Positions 10,966 to 21,910 of a stretch of 64,000 bases of DNA are shown one piece after another (positions within the stretch are counted from its first letter, which is position 1; each line of letters opens with the position of its first letter). Made by a program: the position numbers and the translations under genes. Origin of the DNA: Seminavis robusta (Eukaryota; Bacillariophyta; Bacillariophyceae; Naviculales; Naviculaceae); the NCBI GenBank assembly GCA_903772945.1, contig CAICTM010000028.1, forward strand, positions 1 through 64,000, in the 5' to 3' direction. The notes beneath the pieces were generated by a model that saw only the letters and a list, made by a program, of their open reading frames with translations, was not told where the DNA came from and ran no database searches.

Positions 10966-12293
10966 TGAGGAAACAGGAGACGAATGCTGAAAAAAAGCCG
11001 AATTTCCTGCTTTCCTCTTCCTTTCGGGTGAAGCCAAAAACATTAGGGATGAGATAGCACAAGCCAACCTACAATATTAGGGGTAGGAATAAATTCATGC
11101 ATTATCAAGGTTAGTCGCAACAAACACAATAAGCCAGCAAAGCTCTAAAGTTAGAGTTACATAAGGAGATTGACAGCTGTAAATTATAGTTAGCGGGCGG
11201 CAACACACGACAGGTCGGGTGTTTCGCCAGGGCTGTTAAATAAAAAGAAGGTTAATTATGAGGTGTACTTGTTGCGACCACCGGGCTCAGGGCTACTTTG
11301 AAGGAAGGAGTAATCTCAAACATCGATCCTTTTCTTCTATCTTGTCTTTCTATCCGAGGTATCGCAGCTCCCGCTGACTTATTGCCGCGGAAGAGACCAA
11401 GAAAAAGGGAGAAAGATCCATGTGCAACTAGTGCAACTAATAACCGACCATTCCAGCCCAAACATACATGTTGTACAGTTTACAGCTAGTAGCTCATTAC
11501 TGTAGTATATGCCCGCCACGTGGTGCTCTCATGAAGATTGAAGGTTCCAGTGTTCCAGTACCAGTTGAACTCACTCCTGCCCATACCGTACCCCTCCCAA
11601 ACCTGACCTGACACGTCGATGCAAAATCCGTCGTTCCTCAACTTCTGCAGCTAGACTCTACACGTACTTCTTCTCGATTGCTGGATGATCAAGCTGTTTT
11701 CGTTCCTCAGCTTTCCACTCAGCTGCTGCTAATTCCTGTTGCCGAGCGGAACAGTGAAAGAGCACATCGGAATAAACGTTTTAAAAGCAGCGTCACTCGA
11801 ACACGCACCACATCGCCTTCCATTATTATGGCAAGCAAGGAGAGGCCACGTTTCCGCTTTGAATTGATCCACGGATCAATGTCTCACAGATGTTTCATTT
11901 GGAATCCTAAATCCATTCTCGGTTGCCATGAGCCAACACTATGAAAACGGGATACTAGCTAGTCCACTAGAGGACCGGTACGTTGTTGCACTATGACCTG
12001 ACTACCCTACCAGGTACCATACTAGCTAGTATGCATAGGCGCCACGCGACCCCATTGAGCTCCCTATTGGTATTGGGAAACTGGGAGTGTGCAGCTGATG
12101 AGTGTGCCCTATTCCCTACACGTATTGCATGTTACAGTAGTATCTTGCATCTTGCATGGAACATGCACCGGACCGTTGATTTACTTGATCTGCATCATTT
12201 TTTATCTTCGGAATCCAGGAAACATCAGTTAGTTTAGCAGCTAGTTTAGCAGCTAGCTAGCTACCTCTCATAATAATTTATTTATCTTTGACC
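10966..12293. other. Intergenic, transporter upstream region
   Basis: About 1.3 kb between the satellite and the SLC10A7-like gene, transcribed away from it. Short open frames at 11252-11489, 11678-11944 and 11983-12237 show no motif. CTAG-containing palindromes cluster near 11950-12030 and 12230-12270, just before the gene. Confidence 0.4.
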
Positions 12294-13700
12294 ATGTGCA
12301 CGAAAGCTGAAGACAAAGTTGGTATGATGGCTGCTGAAACCAAGAACCAACCCACTGATATCGAGGCGGGGCTCTCCTGCAGTGAGCAGGTGGAAGGGCT
12401 GCAAACACCACCACCCCTGATCGAAGTTGGAGCATCCCCTGAAGAGAAGCAATGCACTTCTTTGTCATCATCAGAAGAAGATGCGAAGAGTTCAGGCTGC
12501 TTTGAAAGAGTCAAGAGAATCTGGAAAGAGTACGAGTTCATCATCCTGATGATGATTGCAGTTGGCGTGGCCAAGTTGTATCCTCCCCTTGGTGCAGAAT
12601 ACTTGCATCCCCAAGTGACAGCTACTTGGATTTGTGTTATGGTAAGTATGTTCAATGCAGGCATTGGACTCAAGACAGAGCAAATCTCCACTGCCATCAG
12701 ACGTGTGCGCTTCAATACCTTTGTGGAAACCTACAACTTTCTATTCCTATCGGCCATTGTGTTTGGTGTCACACGGCTCCTGATCAGGGCCAATGCTCTC
12801 GACAAGGGCGTGGCAGATGCCATTGCCATGTGTGCTTGTCTTTCACCTCCTCCAGGAACCGTCTTCACCTTCTCGCTTGCAGCCAAGGGTGACGAAGCTT
12901 CTGCCGTTTGCATCACCGCTGGTGGTGCCATGCTGGGTGCCGTCTTTAGTCCTCTATTGATTCTGGTATATCTAGGTGTGGAAGGCGACGTCAACCAGCT
13001 GGAAATCATTCTCAAGATTGCTGTACGAATCCTTCTTCCCTTCCTTCTAGCTCAAGCCCTTCGTTGGTCCTCCAAGGCTGTTGTCACCTTTGTCGAGGCA
13101 CACAAGTACCAGAGAGTCAAGTTGCAGGTGTACTTGAGAGTTTACATTGTCTATACAGTCTTTTGCAAGACATTTGCCGCTGAAACAATCATTACAACTG
13201 GCGAAACCATGGCCATGGTGGGCCTGGTTGTGGGCTTCCTCATATCCTCCATGGCTTTCTCTTGGGTCCTGTTGAGACTATTCTTCCCAGATCAACCTTC
13301 TCTCCACGTAACTGGCCTTTTTGGATGCTCTTTCAAGTCCGTTGCCATTGGAGTTCCTCTCATCAGCTCTATCTACGAGAACAGCCCTCTTTTGGCACTA
13401 TACATTCTTCCCATCATTGTATGGTATCCCACTCAACAAATCCTCGGGCCAATACTAATACCGCAGCTATCAGCCTATGTTGACAGACACAACACACGCC
13501 TTGGGATCTCCAAGGATGACGAGCCCAATCAAGATGAGTCAGCAGACATCAGTTTGAAACACGGGAAAGGGCCAACCATTTCAGAGGAGAGCGAGAGGAC
13601 TACGGAGAAGACTGCTCCGGACTTTGCGGATGACAGCAGCTGCAACGAAGATGACATATTTCTGCATTACAATGATGCCAGTGACGAAATATCGGTCTAA
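12294..13700 (+). CDS. SBF-like membrane transporter (SLC10A7/bile-acid:Na+ symporter type), 468 aa
   Basis: Single exon; the first ATG at 12294 follows a TTG two codons upstream that would not be used. After a hydrophilic N-terminus of about 75 residues there are about ten hydrophobic segments, beginning with EFIILMMIAVGVAKLYPPLG. MVSMFNAGIGLKTEQI and LSPPPGTVFTFSLAAKGDEA correspond in position to the conserved helix 1-2 and 4-5 regions of the SBF-like family (SLC10A7 in animals, RCH1 in fungi). The C-terminal 80 residues are acidic and cytosolic in the usual topology. Family knowledge suggests a plasma or Golgi membrane protein affecting calcium handling or moving small organic anions; the substrate here is unknown. 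Confidence 0.85.
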   Translation: MCTKAEDKVGMMAAETKNQPTDIEAGLSCSEQVEGLQTPPPLIEVGASPEEKQCTSLSSSEEDAKSSGCFERVKRIWKEYEFIILMMIAVGVAKLYPPLGAEYLHPQVTATWICVMVSMFNAGIGLKTEQISTAIRRVRFNTFVETYNFLFLSAIVFGVTRLLIRANALDKGVADAIAMCACLSPPPGTVFTFSLAAKGDEASAVCITAGGAMLGAVFSPLLILVYLGVEGDVNQLEIILKIAVRILLPFLLAQALRWSSKAVVTFVEAHKYQRVKLQVYLRVYIVYTVFCKTFAAETIITTGETMAMVGLVVGFLISSMAFSWVLLRLFFPDQPSLHVTGLFGCSFKSVAIGVPLISSIYENSPLLALYILPIIVWYPTQQILGPILIPQLSAYVDRHNTRLGISKDDEPNQDESADISLKHGKGPTISEESERTTEKTAPDFADDSSCNEDDIFLHYNDASDEISV

Positions 13701-14222
13701 TTAATAAGTTTGAAGATTTTGAGTGCATGTAAAGGTACCGGTACAGTAGTTCTTCTGCCCCCCACGTCTGTCGTTGGCATCCGACAAAGACCTGTCGTTG
13801 TCATTCGTTTTTCGCTGTCGAGATGGGTGCTTCCGTACTGTGGGCATGGGGCTTGCATGACTTTCTGGTTGCTTCGTCCTCGCCGAAGGACCTTCCGAGG
13901 AGAAGACTCTTCCAGCTAGGGCCCGTCCCCTCGTTTTGTCTCGGCTTCTTTGTTGTGTCATGGCTGGCTGCCATGTTCAGCCCGAGTTGGGCTGCAAAAC
14001 GTTATCCATGGTTGTATCTGAAGGGACCCAATCGACTTCGTTGAAGTTGCAAGCTTTCTAACTATGCTTTTGAATTGGTGGGATCATGGAGTGCTTACGG
14101 TTTATAAATAAATGACTATATAATGCAAATGGAAAACTTGGGGGCCGGTGGTTGTCTTCCGCCTGCTTGCCAGACTTCAAGAACAGTGACTACTCAATCA
14201 CCCTGTGGCACCACGTCGGTAG
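13701..14222. other. Short intergenic region between convergent genes
   Basis: The 3' sides of the SLC10A7-like gene (+) and the 868-aa protein gene (-) meet here. A TTTATAAATAAATGA run near 14100-14115 is AT-rich and could serve in 3'-end formation. Nothing else is recognised. Confidence 0.4.
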
Positions 14223-17046
14223 TTAGTTGCTGGGGACGAGACTCAAGCAAGTGGCTGCGAGCTGGATGCTCTCCTTGATGAGTTCCACCGAGTATCGATT
14301 GTCCAACGCCAAAATGAATTGTAGCAATTCCAAGCGCATGCAGGGCGAATGCATGTGATCGACAATATCGTAGATGCCTCTCAAGAATCCCACGGGTGTA
14401 AAGTTGTCTGCCGGTGCGGCCTTTCGCAGCTGCTGCGCGAATTTGCGCCTATTGTGTACGGATTTGTCGGTGACAAACGCCCAGAATTTGCTATCGCCGG
14501 ACATTGCAATGTTGGAATCGGCCTCATCGGCTCGTTGATTTCTCCACGATGCGACCCGAAAGGCTACCGATTCTTCCCCATGGTGTACCCATCTGCAAGA
14601 AAAGAGCCAGATAGAACAGAGCAAGCGTTTGGAATGAGATGCGAATATACATGACATGAATCTCTCGAGAGAGTATGCATCGGACTGACTTACTCTTCGA
14701 CCGCCTCGTAGCTCTCTTCCGTGCGTCGCTTGGCACTTGTTGTAGAAATAGTTTTGAGAATCTGTGCCGCGCCAAGTACCACAAGCAGTCCATCCGAGTT
14801 GGTCTGTAGCACAGAGAAAAAGCAGAAACCGAACAACAAAAGTACAAAGACAGAAGAGTGAGTTGACGGTTTTGTTGGTGGCTCACTCACTCACTAACTA
14901 TAGCATGCGCCGTGCTTACCGCTCTCCTCCATCGTTTGGTCGCTAGTGGTTTCGGCAATTTGACATTTTTTCCAACATCCTTGGAGTGCAAGACGGACAG
15001 ATTGACGTACATGGTGGCGGGAACTCCCTGTAGTTGCTCTTGCATCGCGTCGATATTCTTGTTGTTGTCGGGACTCGTGTTGGCCAATGCATAGAGAATG
15101 AGTGATTGTCGTGCCGTGTAGAAATCTCCAGCTCGAATGGCAGCCGCAAATCCTTGCTGCATAATGTCGTGTACATGTTGAAAATCGGGCTGTGTGGTCA
15201 AGAGTGTCAAGAATGACTGGTCGGAAACTCCAAATCCTCCGGCAATTTTGGCGAGTTCGTGATGGGAGAGCACGTCTCTGAGGCCGTCATTGAGTTCCAT
15301 CAATTCATCGAGTTTGTACTCGATGGACTTTTCGTTGGTTTCGTGGTATCGTACGGTCAACGCGTAGGTTGGATTGACGTATGGCTGTAGCCAACAAGAT
15401 GCCTGTTTCCAGAACAAGTGCTGTAGTTGTTTGGTAAAGACCCGTACTCCGACTTCGTGATGAATGTAAAGGAGCGGAATATCCTTGACGTGTTCTTCCC
15501 CCAGCACATGAGCAATCCTGGCGCGTGTTCGGAATAGATTGACAATGTCTCCCATGTTTGTGGATCGAATAAAAAGTGCGACAAAGAGTCCACAGCCCTT
15601 TTGTAGGGATCGTTGTTGTGTTTGTTGCGTGACGACGCTTTTGTTTTGTACCAGTCGATCGCACCCCCCAACACGCAAGAAGCATTCATTGTAGGGGACG
15701 ACCTTGAAACCTCCCTTGATGATGCGCCCGGCAATGTAATGATCGTTTTCATGTACGTACTGGTGATTGTATTGTCTCATTTGTTGGAGTGATACCAATG
15801 CTTCTTGACGTCCATTGATGAGTCTTCCTCTATGATCAATGTTGAATTCCGTCTTGGCAGCATATCCTGCAGGCCATGCCCATGTTTCGGTTTCCTGAAC
15901 GGCGGTTGCTTCTTGTTCGGGTGTGTCAAACGATGGCAAAGCAAAGACGACTCCAACAGGATACGACAAGTCTGATCCATAGCACCTCATTTTCTTTCCC
16001 AGTTCTGGCAGTAATGAAGTGGAAGTGACAAAAGAATTGAAGGGTCTATTGTCTTGTTCTGAAGGAGGGAGATCATCATGTTTGGCAGGAGCCTTGACAT
16101 TGCCGTTTTGTGTCTTTGGAGTAATGAATCTCTGTAGAAAGGAAGGCCATTCATTTTTCTGTATGGTTTTGACACTAGCTTGTTGGTTTTGGAGCATGTT
16201 GTAGACTTCCTGTTCGGCTGGTGTCCACTCATTGTTTTCATCTGGATTGTTTTCAGTACTGGTACCACCAATAAGAGGCTCAAAGCGTGTCTTTTGGTTC
16301 CATTCTAGATCTTGCAGTGGAGCAATATGAGCATGCAAACCTTCAATTTCAATATTTTTTTCAGAAACTCCATTTTTGAGGTCCAGAGTGACAGTTTTTA
16401 TTTCTGGCACCAATTCATGAGCCAAAGTGTTGAGTTCCTTTTGAATGGTGGCCTTGTCCTCTCTGATGCTTCCCCCAGAGACTCTAACACTAGTCCTGAT
16501 GGAGTTTTTGAGAGCCTTGTAAGCCTGAGCAGATTCTTCATTTTCTTCACTGGAGTTGGAACTGCTGGCTCCTGATTCCTCCACAAAGTTGGTTCTATCA
16601 ATAGTAGACTTGTGCTCCTCCTCATTATCATGATCATGGTCATTGTCATGTTCCAGGGCTTCATGATCCCAAGCTTCTTCTTCTTGAATGGTTTTACGCG
16701 CCAAACGTACAACGTCCCTAAAAACGACCGCATGTGCCGACTCGTGACACACAATCACACTGCTGTTGTTGGCGTGACTGCTTCGGTGACTTCTCCCGCC
16801 ACCGCCAAAAGGAGACAAAGAGCGCGTCTTGCGCGGAGAAGACGCGGGATGCCCATGGTGATGCGAAGGTGTCTTTCTACTGCTACTAGTAGTACCACTA
16901 GTAGTGTTACTACCAGCTTTAGTGTTAGCAGCAGTGGAAGCACTGCGGTGAGGACTGGTGCCTCTGGCCAAGCCTCCCCCATAGTGCCCTTCAAAGTCAT
17001 ACGCTGGACTGCTGCGCTGACCGTTCATGCTAGAGTGCTTGCTCAT
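14223..17046 (-). CDS. 868-aa protein of unknown function, 3 exons, N-terminal HESAH motif
   Basis: Proposed join on the minus strand: 17046..14920, 14803..14694, 14592..14223, all GT-AG and in frame. The first 75 residues are Ser/His/Arg-rich and disordered. A short block VIVCHESAHAVVF follows, resembling the HExxH stretch of some zinc peptidases, but no supporting third ligand was identified and no protease domain is recognised. Residues about 120-320 are acidic and Ser/Thr-rich. From about residue 330 the sequence looks globular, including a Tyr/Trp-rich stretch (ETWAWPAGYAAKTEF) and a helical C-terminus (LRGIYDIVDHMHSPCMRLE). No signal peptide or membrane segment is seen. I do not recognise the family. 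Confidence 0.8.
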
Positions 17047-17456
17047 CTTGCTTCTTTTGCTTTTGCTGTTGGTTGTCGTGCTTTTTGTGAGCTTGGATTT
17101 CGTTGGATAGCATTGATTTGAGAACGCTGCAATGAATGGATCTTATCATCTTATCAATCAATGCAAAGAGAACAAGTGTTCTCTTTGAAAAAGACACCCC
17201 AGAAGCGTTAGCCAGATGGCGTTCTCATTTAGGGACAAACGTCACCAATGTCGGACCAATGTCCCAGCCAACTGGCGTGGAAAGTGAAAGATCGTGGAGT
17301 TACTACAACGTGGAACATAGAAACCTGGAGTGACACTCCAGCATGATTGTGCCTCACAAGTTGCACTTGCCCTCTGCCTTTGTGACAGTGTACAATTGGC
17401 TACAAAATCCATTCCAGAAAAATATCGTGGTCTATAATCTATGGAATTGCTATGAA
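17047..17456. other. Short intergenic region, promoter side of the 868-aa gene
   Basis: This 410-bp stretch should contain the promoter of the gene starting at 17046 (-) and is directly followed by the 3' end of the tandem SBP gene, also on the minus strand. No distinct element is recognised. Confidence 0.35.
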
Positions 17457-17486
17457 TTCAATCAAATCAAATCAAATCAAATCAAC
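17457..17486. repeat. Pentanucleotide microsatellite (ATCAA)n spanning a stop codon
   Basis: About five copies of ATCAA in tandem. On the minus strand the repeat supplies the end of the SBP gene: the TGA stop at 17479-17477 lies inside it. Change in repeat number could move or remove the annotated stop. Confidence 0.8.
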
Positions 17487-20400
17487 CCTGGCATTGGATA
17501 GTGCTGGGGTCCAGGATGCATGCCACTGTTCAACCGGTTGCGGCCTCTTCGAGGGATCAACTCTTGCAAGCTGCGATTGTAAATCTCACCGTAGTTACCA
17601 ACCGAAAATATGACATCTTGAAACATACGATCCAAACTCGCACCGTACACGTAAATGGTTGGCATGTCGCTGTACAGCTCTTGGGTAATATCATGTTCTT
17701 CGGCATGAATGGTGGCCGCAACGGTCCAAAACACAAACGTCAACCAGTCTTGATCGTCTTCACGGGTCACCAGGCACAGATTGTCCTCTTCTTCGCTATA
17801 CCCATAAAAATACGGCTGGGAAAAGGCAAACCCAAGGCCAGTACTCGCCTCTTGCACATCGTTCTCCAAATTCCACGTGCCACCTGCCATCACATCCACT
17901 TCCAAATTGGACAGTTTCTCGTACCCCTCACTGCCACTGCTCAAGTCTACAAACTCCACTGCCGTCCCGTCACCACCAAACAATCCTGCCGCCACGGCAC
18001 GGCAAAAATCGACATCCAATCCGCTGTATGAAGACGAAGACGACGACAATGAAGATGCATCCATATTGCCCACAGCAGCAAATCCAGGACGGGATTTTGT
18101 GCGCACTCCACAAATCAAATGGCCTCTCTCCAAGACACGACGCAGGTTGGGACCCAATTCATGATTTTCCGTTGTCGGCTGGCTTCGTCCAATGGGGTAC
18201 GAGTACAAAAGACCCGTATCGGTACGACTCTCCTCCCCTCCTCCTTATTGTTGTCGTTGATCTGGTTGATATTCGTGCGGGGTAGGAATCCATCCAAGTG
18301 TTCGTGGTAAATCTCTCCGTAGTTGCCCACTGCCGCAAGGGCGTTACGGAACATGTCCTTGTACTCGTCGCCAAACACACTCGTTTGAGGAAACAAATGA
18401 GCCGTAGACTTGGTAATATTGTGCTGTTCGGCCACAAACAAAGCTTGCACCACCGCATTCATAAAGTCTCCAAATCGACGGTCCGTTCCTCGACTCTGCA
18501 ACGAGTTGGGCACTTTGGTGAACATTACGTCACCAATCGTATAGTTGCCTTGATATCCGTACCCTCGAACAGTGCTTTCCGCCACACTGGCACTCTCGCC
18601 AAACATGACATTGCAAGAACCATTGACGAATCCTTGGATGACAGATTCCACAGAGTCGGACTGCACGGTCCGTCGTTTGGGTAACCTGCTCAAGGTAAAG
18701 ACACCATGAGCACTGCTACTCATGGTACAGGCTCTCAGGTCGGCGCATTCGTTGACGTATTGAAAGTTCTTCTCTTGAACACACTCCACAAAGAATGGGT
18801 CTCCGGCGACTTGCAGTCCATCATAAAAGATGGGAGCCGAAAAGTACGATGCGGTTTTGCTGCGGGCCTGTACATGTAGCAATCCATTGATTCATTGGCA
18901 AGAAAAAGCAAGAGGGATGAGTTGGGGCGCCAACAAGCAATAGTAGTGTGAACTGATGACACATCATCACAAGCTTACCTCTCTGACGTGTCTCGTCATG
19001 GTGAAGGTCGACCCTAGAGGATTGAGTTGCCCAAAGTTACCCGAGTAGGGGTTGAAGTCAATGTACTCGATTTTGTAGTCCTTTGGACCCATAATGGCAG
19101 CAGCAACTGCCTTGCACTATAATACGTGGACGACAAGAAGAGAGAGAGAGGAAAACGAACGCACAGGTTAGTATTCATATGAGACATTTGTTGTTGGTAA
19201 GACGTCTCTCATTGAGGCTTGGTGCTCGATCTACTTACCCACTCGGAATTGAAGCCAGATACTTCTCCTGTTTGCTCATCTCGGTGATAGAGTCCTGGCA
19301 TGGTAAGATACAAGCATTCTAGGACTCCGTCTTGACGAATCTTTTCGAGCAACGACGTTGTTGATGCGGTAGATGATGATGATGATAAGACGGCGCTGGT
19401 GTCGCCTGCACCTGAGTATGCTTGGGCTTGGCCGGACGCGACGGATTCATTGTGAGGAGCTTCCGTCCAAGAAGTAAAGGGCGTGACTTCGTCGTCGCAA
19501 TCAGGAGAACAGCCCTGTTGGAACAAGCCTGCCAGAGCCAGCGCCATGGTAACCGCAACAACGAGTAGAACCAAGATGATGGCCATCATGAGAGCAATGA
19601 AGAACCAGTCTTTGGGCCTTGCGTTTGTGTCTTGGTCTCCGTGCATGACTTTTGCCTCTACGAGTGGAGCAGGAGTAATACTTGTATTGGCAGCGACCAT
19701 GGAGGAACGTGAGGGGTCTTCTGGATCATAGTTGGTGTAGGAGCTGCTTGGGTCGTCTCCTAGGGAAAGTTCCCGACTACTGCCCGCGGTATAGCTGGTT
19801 CCGACCACGGATCGTGTGCATGCGACAGTGACGGCGGCAGTTGCGGTTTCGTCCGGTGATAAGGTAGCTGCTAAGGGACAGATCTGCGGCTGACGTTCGG
19901 AAGAAGAAGAAGGGAGGTCCGCAATGGTGGGGGTATTGTGTGCAGTCGCGCCCTGATCGGGGTCAGTGGTCGTGGCATCTCGGCTCGTTTCGTTCTCGTA
20001 ATCAAGGTCGTCGAAAGTCGCGCTGGTGGGAGTAGGTCTGAAGGACACGACAGCAAATGCACCTGGAACGGAAGCCCTTGCAGCTTGTGCACCACCAGTA
20101 CATGTATTGCTACTACTAGTAGTAGCTCGTGGTGATGGGCGTGGGAGTGGTTGGATCTCACCTTGCCAAAGAGCTGTCTCCGCGACCGGGTCCCTATAGG
20201 TCGCACACATGTCCCCGTCTTCTACTAGCGTCTTGGCTTCTTGTTTTTCCGCTCTGAGAATATCGCGGCTAAGAGCCTCGACTTCTGTAAGTTGCTCTTT
20301 CTCCTTGTCTTGTTCGTACTGCTGCTCGTACTGCTGATCATACTGATGCTGCTGATCATACTTATCTTGTACTTGTGTATCGAATTGCTTAAGTTCAGCC

Positions 20401-20594
20401 AAGACGCTTTTTTCTCCTACTACTGGTAGCCCGCTAGAAGTACTTCTAGTAGTAGAAACATCTGTAGTAGCGGTACTCGTGGTAGCACTGTCACTAGTAC
20501 CGGTACATGTAGCACTGGTATTCATAGTGAGCTCCTCAGATTGCAAAGCTGACGAAAGCTCCCGCTCGTTGTGTTTCTGTTTCTCGTTGCTCAT
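17477..20594 (-). CDS. Membrane-anchored protein with two tandem SBP (amino-acid-binding type) domains
   Basis: Exons on the minus strand: 20594..19239, 19116..18979, then 18867 down to about 18200, after which the frame changes and continues to the stop at 17477 (about 950 aa). The N-terminal 325 residues are Ser/Thr-rich with a Gln/Tyr run and should be cytosolic. One membrane segment follows (IIILVLLVVAVTMALALAG type, about 329-358). The outer part holds a complete SBP_bac_3-like domain (GVLECLYL, CKAVAAAIMG, TMTRHVRE, FSAPIFYDGL, VGNYGEIY) and a second domain (GHLICGVRTKSRPGFAAVG, FCRAVAAGLFGG, MAGGTWNLEND, VGNYGEIY). Domain 2 is about 90 residues shorter than domain 1 between its Cys-Arg-Ala-Val block and VGNYGEIY. 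The frame change near 18170-18210 fits either a 35- or 50-bp intron ending GCCAG, or a one-base indel. Probably an extracellular binding or receptor-like protein; the ligand is unknown. Confidence 0.82.
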
Positions 20595-21910
20595 GGTCTC
20601 CAGCTCTTGAAGGTTGTACTGGTAACTGGTGGCTAGCTAGTTATTAGTATGGCATAGCAACAGTAGCTAATTCTGTGCATATCAGATTCTAACGCTGCCG
20701 CTCCGCGATTGATTGTTTCGAGAAAGCATGTGTTTTGTGAGGACCAGGAATAGTGGGATAGTTGTGTGGCAATTTGAATCCGATTCGCTATCATCTGATT
20801 TTGTACTTCCTCTTGATACTCATGTCTCTTTGGTCCAGGAAAGTCGATTTATTGATTTAACTAATATATGCTTCTCCGCGCAAAAAGATCCAGCAACCAG
20901 CAAAGGTCCACAACTGTGAATCAAGATTTAATGATGGTCAACAAATCTGTGAACCACGAATTCTTCAGAAACCCTTCTATGGATCATGGTGAGAATAAGG
21001 AGCAGCTCTTCTAATCCACAGATCACTCAAAGGCGCAGTTGGCCCCTCTAATCCAGAACACTGGTACAGGACCTATTTATTGCTCTCCTCAATGGTCAGC
21101 GCAACCAAAGCTGCAAAGAACAGCGTCTCGTTGTTCATTCGAGCACTTACCATGCAGTAAAATGTCAATGCAGACCTTCGCTGTTCATTTCACTTATTTT
21201 CCGTACCCCAATAGTCACTCCATGTCACCTTACTTGGAAAGGACTTAAGTCACAATTCATTGTGGATGAGCTGGAATGTCTGCTGTTGCGGAATTCGATT
21301 GCGCGCTGGATGGGTCGAAAAGAGCAGAACGGCAAAGTGGAAAAGTGAGTGACAGTGGAGTCACTAGCTAGTCACGATGGTAGGGTAGAGTTACATGTGG
21401 TTGTTGCCAAAAATGTTTGGTCGATAGCTGGTCCAACCTAGCTAGCCAGACGAAGCTGCCATCTAGCACAGTAAAACCAGCTAGACTAGTAGGGCACTAC
21501 AGTAGACTCTAAACTACCGGTAGCCAGCAGGTTTTCAGAAGAAGGGTTAGTGATTGATGATTGATGGAGCTATCGACGGCTGCTCAAGCACCAACAACAC
21601 ATTCCAGCTAGCTAGCATAGATACATGTAGTTGGTCCACCTACTAGTATAGATACCAGCCAATGGTTTGTGGTTTTTTACCAGCATTTGCGATTTGTGGT
21701 CAAGACTTCGTATTTCGAGTTAGTATTCTGTGAAGCAAACAGGCACCGTCAGAACTTGCTTCAAGAGGAAACTTGTCAAACAATTAGGCCATGGTTTCAT
21801 ACAGAGCCCGCGCTGGGTATGATTCATTCCGTGATGTGAAGCATACACCGAACGGTACGTAGAAACTTAGGGGAATGGCATCACTGGGCCAACCAGCGCT
21901 AGCTAGCTAG
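20595..21910. other. Intergenic, SBP gene promoter side
   Basis: About 1.3 kb between the tandem SBP gene start and the 3' end of the large receptor gene. Open frames at 20713-20919 and 21039-21248 have no motif. CTAGCTAG, ACATGTA and ACCGGTA palindromes are dense from 21360 to 21910, and a run of AGCTAGCTAGCTAGC lies directly before the receptor stop codon. Confidence 0.4.

Noticed and set aside
13710-14044. Plus-strand frames after the SLC10A7-like gene
   Set aside because: Two overlapping frames without motifs in the 3' flank.
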